Assembly (NCBI GenBank): GCA_003693705.1
Contig: RBZT01000680.1
Coordinates: 1-64,000, forward strand
Source of the DNA: Polymyxa betae
Taxonomy: Eukaryota > Endomyxa > Phytomyxea > Plasmodiophorida > Plasmodiophoridae
Reading direction: 5' to 3'
Length of the DNA stretch: 64,000 bases
Both the position numbers and the translations under genes were made by a program. Below the pieces are notes generated by a model. It had not been told where the DNA came from. It did not search any database and saw only the letters and a list, made by a program, of their open reading frames with translations. Shown here piece by piece: positions 57,500 through 64,000 of the stretch. The stretch's first letter is position 1; each line of letters opens with the position of its first letter.

Positions 57500-58850
57500 A
57501 GTGGCAGTAGCTACGATCGCTGGAGACGGCGGAGCCCAATATTTCAGTTTGATTACGGATTATTAAATCCATCTTCTTCTTGGGCTTCTCCGGCATTTTG
57601 TGTGCCCAAACCTGGCTCTAATCGATCTTTGCGTTCCGTGTGCGACCTCCGTATACCGATCTCCATGATGAAACGCCTTTCGTACCCCCATGCCGCAATT
57701 GTTATCGTTAGGCAAATACCTGTCCGAATCGAGCTGTTTCTTCACTCTTGATGTTTTCAAAGGTTTTTGGCAGATTCCGATTGCTGGAGACATCGAAAGC
57801 CAGTCAATGCTGACCCCAATCGGCATCTTCACGCCCAATCGTCTTCCTCAGGGAACGTTAATTCAGTTTTTATTTTTCAACACGTTATGGACACAATTTT
57901 TCGGCCATCTTTGTCGTGCCGTGAATTGGTGATTTGGATCGATGATCTCTTCGGTCACGCTCCGGACCCGGCTTTTTTGCTTCACATTCTTCGAACAGTT
58001 TTGCAATTATGTCGCCAGTTTCGCCTGAAACTCAATGCTGCACGCTGTAAGTTTTTCCTTCGAGAGGCAAAGTGGTGCGGAAAGATACACTTCGAAGGCG
58101 GTTGGAATCATGACCCTGCTCGTACTGCGGCTCTTCAGTCAATGGATGAACCGCGAACTGCCGCTGATCTCATGCAGTTTCTCTGTGCATGTACATGGTT
58201 TAGCCCACATATTCCAGATTTCGCGCGCATTATCCAACCATTGCGTAACTTGCTGGAATCTCTACTTAAGCAAAGTAAAGACCGATCCAAGAATTCAGCA
58301 CGACGTGTTCTTATTTCGTCTGATCTCTGGGATGATTCGGTATCTTCTGCTTTTACTGATATGTTGACAGCTCTGAATCATTCTGTGGCTTTGTCACATC
58401 CTACAGCTGGGATGGAACGTTGTGAGTTTCACGATGCTTCTGGGGACTTTTGTTCTATTATTATCACTCAGGTGTCACCGGAAGAGCTATCAAAGCCTGT
58501 CGCGGACCAGCGTCACGAGCCACTTGCTTTCTACAGCAAACCATTTTCCGGCCCCGCTGCTCGCTGGTCTGTGCCCGAAAAAGAAGCTTACGGTCTGATT
58601 GAAGCTGTTGACCGTTTTGATTACCTTCTTCTTTTTGATCAACCTTTCCGAATTTTACCGATCACCGGAATTTAACTTGTATTTTTAATCCGCAATGCTC
58701 TTCTGTTCCTTCAAAGCGTCCTTCTATCTATAAGTTACATCGTTGGAGTTTACTTTTGAGCAGCCTGAACTATATTATTGAGCATATTCCCGGCCATCTC
58801 AATGTCTGGGCCGATATGTTGACTCAGTGGGCTGCGCCTCGCATAATTTC
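57500..58850 (+). pseudogene. Gypsy reverse transcriptase and RNase H
   Basis: 57690-57870 has the palm motif L-D-V-F-K-G-F-W-Q (first Asp) and, after a shift, 57767-58675 has L-V-I-W-I-D-D-L-F-G (57930-57960), the active site in which W-I-D-D replaces the common Y-x-D-D. The thumb reads H-F-E-G-G-W-N-H-D-P-A-R. RNase H follows with F-H-D-A-S-G-D, E-K-E-A-Y-G and, after another shift, H-L-N-V-W-A-D-M-L near 58796-58822. 57225-57500 contains stops and little similarity. Copies RNA to DNA in intact relatives. Confidence 0.85.
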
Positions 58851-60275
58851 ACCGGTCATCCGCCGCGCCATGAAGGTCCCGGTTGGGATCGTGCAGCCCC
58901 TCCAGTCTGCGGATTTTGTTTTCCCGCTTCTGAGCATATCATCGAAGCGCAGCAGGCCGCGTTCCCGGACCCCGCCGGCTTCCAAAGCGGCCCGCACTTC
59001 TTCTCTCTGAATTCTACTGGTGTTTTCATTTCGGGATCCGACATTGTCTGGATTCCTGATGATTCTTCTGAGCTTCAACTTCGTCTAATGATTGTCGCCC
59101 ATTGCGGCAGCGCTGGCCACCGCGGCTCTGTGGCAACATATGACGCACTTTCTTCCCGATTTTATTGGACTACTATGCGAATTGACCTTGACCTTTTTCT
59201 TCAACAGTGTTTACATTGCCTCTCGAATCGAAGCGGAGCTACGGTGCCAAGGCCGTTTGGTGCTAGTCTTGAACCGCAATTTCGAAATGCAGTTATTGAT
59301 TTTGACTATATCTGGGATCTTCTCGTGATGGATATGCACATCTCGTCGTCTGTGATCGACTATCGGGTTATTGCGATTTATTCCCCACTCCGACACCCAC
59401 TGCTCGTCGTACGGCAGAGTCACTTTTGGATTGGTTCTCCCGTTTTGGTATTGCTCCAATTTGGGTGAGCGATCGAGGCACACATTTCCTGAACCAGACA
59501 GTTGATGAGCTTTCTTCTTTATTAGGTGCCCGTCATCATTTTCATTTGGCCCACTGTCCTTGGACCCATGGTGCTGTTGAGAATTTAAATCGACAAATTT
59601 TGTCAATTTTTCGATCATTATGTTCCGAGTTCCGTCTTGATTTAAAAGATTGGCCTTTTTGTATTTCTCTGGTTCGGTTTGCTCTTAATCATTCGGTTTC
59701 GCCGAACACCAAGCTGGCTCCCATTGAACTTATGACTGGCCTCCCGCCGAGCTCCCCTCTGGATACAATCTGGCATCCTTTAAGGTCTGAGTTCGTTACG
59801 GTCCCTTTGTCTAGAGATCATCTAGACAATCTTGTGTCTGATTTGCGAAATTCTTTATCGCAGATGCATCGCCATACCCTGGAGATCCGTAATCAGGCGC
59901 ACTTTCGCGCCAATCGACGCCGTCGCGCACCTTTGGCGAACTTTGCCGTGGGCGATGTCGTGTTATATTCTTCCCACGGCCCTTCTTCTGAACTTTACCT
60001 TCAATGACGTGGTCCAGCACGCGTAGTTGAATGTCGTTCCGAACACATATATTGTATCGAAAACCTGATCACATTGGAGCGCTTTGAATGCCATGCTCAA
60101 CGCTTACTGTTTTACTGTGACTCTTCTTTAAATGTTACACAGGACCTGAAGGATCAGATCGCGTTTGACGACAACGGCTATGAAGTTGAATCTATTCTCG
60201 CTGCCAAACGTGACAAGCGTATTTGGAAAATCCTTGTTCGCTGGCGCGGCCTTTCTCCCGATTATGATTCCTAGG
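58827..60275 (+). pseudogene. Gypsy integrase with C-terminal chromodomain
   Basis: Zinc-binding H-C-G-S-A-G-H-R-G ... C-L-H-C lies near 59100-59225. Core D1 is in V-I-D-F-D-Y (about 59300), D2 in V-S-D-R-G-T-H-F (59465-59490) and E in G-A-V-E-N-L-N-R (about 59575). V-G-D-V-V-L-Y near 59950 is the usual C-terminal barrel start. After a stop at 60007, 60074-60275 gives Y-E-V-E-S-I-L-A-A-K and W-K-I-L-V-R-W-R-G-L-S, a chromodomain ending at a TAG where the W-E-P-x-x-x-L helix should follow. One frame change lies near 59430. Confidence 0.85.
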
Positions 60276-60388
60276 AGACTTTGTCATCCTTGAAACAAGA
60301 TGTCCCGTCCATTTGAAAAACTTGCTGAAATCTTCCGGCCTTCCGGAGGCTGCGACTCTGCTGGAACTGCTTCCTCGGGAGAGGGAGA

Positions 60389-60666
60389 TGTGACGCATAT
60401 TTTACTGCGTCCTACTGCTCGTAAAACTGCGTATCCCCTTCCTACCTTTTCTTAAATCTTTCTTTATTTTTTTCTTCTGACGAATTCTATCACGACCCCA
60501 CTAATCATCGGTCTCCTTGATTCCACGGTGCCGCCACGGTCTTTACGCAATAATATATTCAATTTCCATTCTTTCTATATTTTCCTTCTCGTCTCTAAAC
60601 GTCGTCCGAACAGCCGCAGTCGGCGGTTCGTGTCGTCGTCCCGACGTCAACTGGAAAGTTGTCACA
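60389..60666 (+). repeat. 3' LTR
   Basis: 278 bp with inverted ends TGTGAC and GTCACA. It directly follows the purine tract. Confidence 0.95.
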
Positions 60667-60668
60667 CC

Positions 60669-60939
60669 ACATTACCTTGACTATCAGCCAATAAATCATC
60701 GGCTCTCGCACAATGTCTTGTTGAATCAGCATCAACAATGTCAGTCCTGTACGAATTGTCCAGTTGATTGTTTGGAATTACAGCAGCTACAACGGCAACA
60801 AATGATCAATCAGAAACGGATTCTTGAAAATTTCGAAATAGATTCAGATTTTAATATCACACGAATTAATCCATATTTTCTTCATATTCAGCTCCGAAAC
60901 CAGTCAACGATTGTAAAAATCCTACCGTTGCTTGCATGA
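60669..60939 (+). CDS. Unrecognised ORF downstream of the LTR
   Basis: The open frame crosses the LTR end. Outside the LTR it encodes about 90 residues with a C-x2-C-x2-C-like cluster (C-Q-S-C-T-N-C) and a Gln-rich helix. I cannot assign it. 60940-61900 shows no gene. Confidence 0.2.
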
Positions 60940-61908
60940 TCATTTGTCTCCTGGCTGGCGACGTCAGGATATGGGTATTCCGGATACCGTCGAACAAGGT
61001 GCGCTATCTCCATTATTCGAAAAGATTTCCTATGCAGACGGAGCACATTTGAATGAAAACCCGATATAAATCACCAGAAAAAACCCAGCTTTGAAACTCC
61101 CATCCCCAAACCAATGTATTGCAGAGCTCGATAGTTTGAACAAATTTCGCCTCGATTTGTCGTTTGTACTCTAGAACCAGTTCTAAAGGTCCCAACAATG
61201 CTGTTACTTAAGAAACGGAAGATATATCTCGTTGAATTCGAGCTATGTTCAGCATATCTGCATGTTTTAAGCACAGAACTAGAGGGTTTTCGCGAGACAA
61301 ATGAATTCCTATAACGTCAACATCATCGAAGCCGTTATTGGAAGAGCCAGCTCTAGTTACATGTCAGAAAAGCAATCCATTCTGTTTGGAAACGAATAAT
61401 ACCGTTGTGATTGGCATTGTCAGGCTGCAAGGTTAGATCAGGTACCTGGTCTCCTGCTGTGTTGGTTTGAATTGCTGTCGATAACTGTCCTGCCATTTCT
61501 AAAGCTTCCAACATATCTACACCCATGACTTAGATATCGATGAGAGCAGAGAGCAAATGATCCACGAATTTAAACCAGAAATATTATCTCAGTTAATCTC
61601 TGATCAGTGATCACTCCCTACCTGGAACTCAAATGAGATATGAAAATTTGTCAAAAAATGCAAACTATAATTTAAAACAAGCGATGTGTTAGTCAATTAC
61701 CGAATTCAGAATCACTGCCTTCATTGATGCCTATGACTGAATTTGTTGGTTCGGTTTGATAATCATCCTCACGATCATTTTATCCGCTACGTACATTCGC
61801 TAATACCAGGTTCCTGGATTGAAAAACATCGTCCTGAGTGCCCGAGGATTCCGTGCCTGAGAAAATTTTTATCAGCCACAACTAAATGTTGGTAGGAATC
61901 TCCAAAAA

Positions 61909-63181
61909 TCACAAACATAACGTTACCAGCTTCATCATTTGCTGCTTCTTCAACCGATTCTGAACCATCATGTGTTTCAAACGCGTTCCTGAAAACAAAA
62001 CTGTGTAATCGTTTGGAATTAATCCAATGTCAAACGTTGTCATTTCGGAATGTCTAGGCGCACGAGATGGCCCTCCCTGACAAGATTGATAGTCTTGAAA
62101 TTTCCGCTCGGCATGTTTTCGTAGTTTGAAAACGAAATCTTTCAGATTAGGATGATCGCGCCCGATCGCTTCTTTAAATTCGCGATTATACCTCTCCAGG
62201 GGATTGTTTGTCCGGTTGGCCAAACTGGTATTGCTCATCATAATCCGGTGAATGTTCCACTCATCCGGGGAGACTGCTTTCAGCCATTGCCGTTTAAAGT
62301 ATTTCCAAAACTGCTGCATTTTAGATTGGTGTTCAAAATCGAGATCGAATTTGAATTCTATATACGCAAGTCCAACCGTTTTAATTTCTTCAGGAGGAAT
62401 GATGGTTAATGTTTGTAGCATATCTGTTCGCATCAGTTGCCTTATTAGGCCTTCGTCGAATTTGTATTTGATTAACTTGGAACGAACAGCCTGTTTCCAG
62501 TGAAACAGACATCCAATTATCGAGGTGCTCTGACCAATTACGCCTAAGAAAAGTTTATAAACAGTCCCGACAACAAATAATAGGGTTAGGGTTTTATTTA
62601 CTCTTAATGGAGTTTATGAGTGCCCGCTCAAAATCGCAGTAAACTTGAGCCGGAACAATTTTTGTCCCGATGACAGTCTGGATTAGATTTAACATCCAGC
62701 AATATAAAAATGACGACTTCGCAGTCATTAACACGTAAAAAACAGGAATGTATAGATCTGTTGGACGATCACGGATCATAAGAATTACGATTTGAGAGTA
62801 CGGCTGCGGTGTAGGTTTAAACGTTGCATCTATAAACAGATGAACGTTTTCGTTTTTCATCAAATTATAAAGGCCGGGAACTCCCCAGCCTGTTAGCCTG
62901 TGCCGCTTTACCCCATCAAACACTGGAGTGCTGAATACCAGTAATGGTCCAGATCCGTCAGATAGTAGAGCCAGGTCGAGTTCCTCAACATCGCGCAGCC
63001 TATCTGCTCTTAAACCGCAACATTTGATATACCGGAACCGTTCCATAACTTCTTGTTTCTTCATCATCCGAATCGCCCTACCAGAATATGTTTCAGCAAT
63101 CATTGTTGATACTTGCTGCCAAGCATCAGTTGCAGTTCGGTGACGTTCTGTTGTTGCCATTCGATCCTCCATCAATTTCAT
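61909..63181 (-). pseudogene. Mutator-like (MULE) transposase
   Basis: 63181-62594 reads L-F-I-D-A-T-F-K-P-T-P (D1), V-F-Y-V-L-M-T-A-K and Y-C-D-F-E-R-A-L-I-N-S-I (D2). Near 62510-62460 comes G-C-L-F-H-W-K-Q-A-V-R, the C-x2-H stretch after D2. 62433-61909 continues with W-N-I-H-R, N-R-T-N-N-P-L-E-R-Y-N-R and a helical tail. These blocks match MULE transposases in order. The reading ends at 61909 without a SWIM zinc finger. One or two breaks near 62440-62590. TIRs were not found. Confidence 0.75.
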
Positions 63182-63650
63182 CTAAAGTTCAAATCAAATC
63201 CAAAGACAGTTATTCAAAAGAAATATATCTCATCTGTCACATCCAAAACGTCTGCGGTTTGACGAACACAGGTTTGATTCTCGGGCAAGCATCCCCTTAG
63301 AACCGTGCCATCAGGATTTACAGTAATACTGCCTGGACATGTCGTTGAGCGTTCCAAAGTGGGACGTCGCTTACTGCAACGAAAAAACTTGTGTCAAGTT
63401 GATCCTGTCTTATTATAAGAGTAAGTAAAGTTTCAGATTGGGATAGAAGGATTAGTAACATTTCGCATATTGGAACGTTAAAAGGCAACCGCGTTATACA
63501 GATTAGCTTTGAAAAACGATCGGACGGGGTACAGATGAGTCTTGGGATATTTATTTGATAATTATAAAAGATGTCAGAAAATAGCTCAGGTATTGGAAAC
63601 AGAATAACGAATATCATGAGTCTACGCACAAGATGAATCGTCACAAAGAA

Positions 63651-63795
63651 GGCCAATTCGAAGGCCATTAATTGCGAGACTTCCATGGAAGGTCATTCCG
63701 AAGGCCATTGCCTCTGTCAGAAGGCCAATTAGAAGGCCATTGAAAAGGTGAGCACGGAAGGCCAATACGAAGGCGGAAGGCCATTCCGAAGGCCA
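63651..63795 (-). repeat. GAAGGCCAAT minisatellite
   Basis: Eight or nine copies of GAAGGCCAATT/GAAGGCCATT. GGCC positions (one degenerate) are about 63651, 63663, 63691, 63703, 63723, 63735, 63760, 63779 and 63791, giving the same 12-bp pairs with 19-28 bp gaps as at 54049-54186, but in the opposite orientation. Confidence 0.8.
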
Positions 63796-64000
63796 ATTTA
63801 CTTTCTTCCTATCCCAGAGAAGACATCGGTTTTTGCGAGCGATCAATTCGCCCGCTTTTGTCTTCAGTCTTATGTCCGCTGTAACAGCATCCGTGGACTC
63901 GATTTCGGTTTCGTTATCACCGAGTCTGAGCTTGACTGGTGGGTCCAACTTTTCTTTTAATTCGCCTTCTTCACTGCTTCTTGAGCGATCGTTCTGGGTA
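63796..64000 (-). pseudogene. Gypsy protease-region fragment, continues past window
   Basis: The reading from 63948 gives D-P-P-V-K-L-R-L-G-D-N-E, T-A-D-I-R-L-K-T-K-A-G-E-L, resembling the middle of a Ty3/gypsy aspartic protease. It then runs into the minisatellite. The catalytic triplet would lie beyond 64000. Confidence 0.4.

Larger units (their letters stand above)
55039..60666 (+). mobile_element. Ty3/gypsy chromovirus-like LTR retrotransposon
   Basis: 5.6-kb element with two similar LTRs (55039-55315, 60389-60666), gag, protease, RT-RNase H, integrase and chromodomain in the standard Ty3 order. A purine-rich tract GGGAGAGGGAGA (60377-60388) precedes the 3' LTR, as expected for the plus-strand primer. 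I find no matching target duplication: the 5' flank is GCTAA and the 3' flank CCACA. The first bases of the 5' LTR are altered, so the left edge may have been rearranged. Coding regions carry stops and shifts, so it is not autonomous. Confidence 0.9.

Noticed and set aside
1-64000. CRISPR arrays, bacterial operons, ribosomal RNA
   Set aside because: No regularly spaced short repeats with unique spacers, no ribosome binding site logic and no rRNA-like sequence; all coding content is eukaryotic transposon type.

Overview
The window looks like transposon-rich eukaryotic DNA, and I found no gene that can be assigned to a host function. Nearly every recognisable protein segment belongs to a mobile element, most are broken by frameshifts and stops, and many elements sit inside others. 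Inference: the mix of Ty3/gypsy with an N-V-W-A-D RNase H/integrase junction, a Ngaro-like tyrosine-recombinase retroelement, PIF/Harbinger, pogo, hAT, MULE and piggyBac-like elements suggests a filamentous or unicellular eukaryote with a large repeat-rich genome, for example an oomycete or another stramenopile, or an early-diverging fungus. I cannot fix the taxon from the sequence. Short N runs near 53.2, 53.8 and 54.0 kb mark assembly uncertainty.

Layout. 1-7.4 kb: a Harbinger nuclease scrap, then a minus-strand gypsy integrase interrupted by two well-delimited non-autonomous elements (MULE-like 2390-3529, hAT-like 3687-4150), then unrecognised sequence. 7.4-10.75 kb: a piggyBac-like element flanked by a perfect 16-bp inverted repeat. 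10.88-15.45 kb: a Ngaro-like retroelement with split direct repeats A1...B1-A2-B2. 15.5-18.0 kb: a pogo/CENP-B-type element with TIRs and TA flanks. 18-29.5 kb: MULE-like, Harbinger (three), BED/hAT-like and Myb/SANT remnants. 30.8-41 kb: pogo-related, copia, possible Crypton and Harbinger remnants, with a long fold-back at 38.4 kb. 42.27-44.62 kb: a nearly complete hAT element with TIRs and an 8-bp target duplication. 45.3-48.4 kb: a second piggyBac-like element. 49.6-51.3 kb: a two-gene Harbinger element. 51.3-54.4 kb: an hAT end and a minus-strand gypsy pol. 55.04-60.67 kb: a gypsy element with both LTRs and a chromodomain. 61.9-64 kb: a MULE transposase and the start of another gypsy pol.

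The most interesting signal is shared by the two piggyBac-like elements (7759-10729 and about 45340-48360). Each has D1 and D2 at normal piggyBac spacing (about 80 codons) and a piggyBac-type C-terminal Cys/His zinc domain. In each, roughly 400 extra residues lie between the second and third catalytic aspartates. That insert carries a YqaJ/PD-(D/E)XK-like nuclease signature (N-E, then S-[IP]-D-G, then E-[FI]-K, then R-A-Q-[VL]-L-H). Two diverged copies with the same order argue for a real lineage of transposons with a nuclease domain nested inside the transposase fold.

How the genes work together: most are independent selfish modules. Harbinger elements pair a DDE nuclease with a convergent Myb/SANT DNA-binding ORF. 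The retroelements carry gag plus RT-RNase H plus integrase or tyrosine recombinase. Non-autonomous hAT and MULE-like elements carry ends that transposases made elsewhere could act on.
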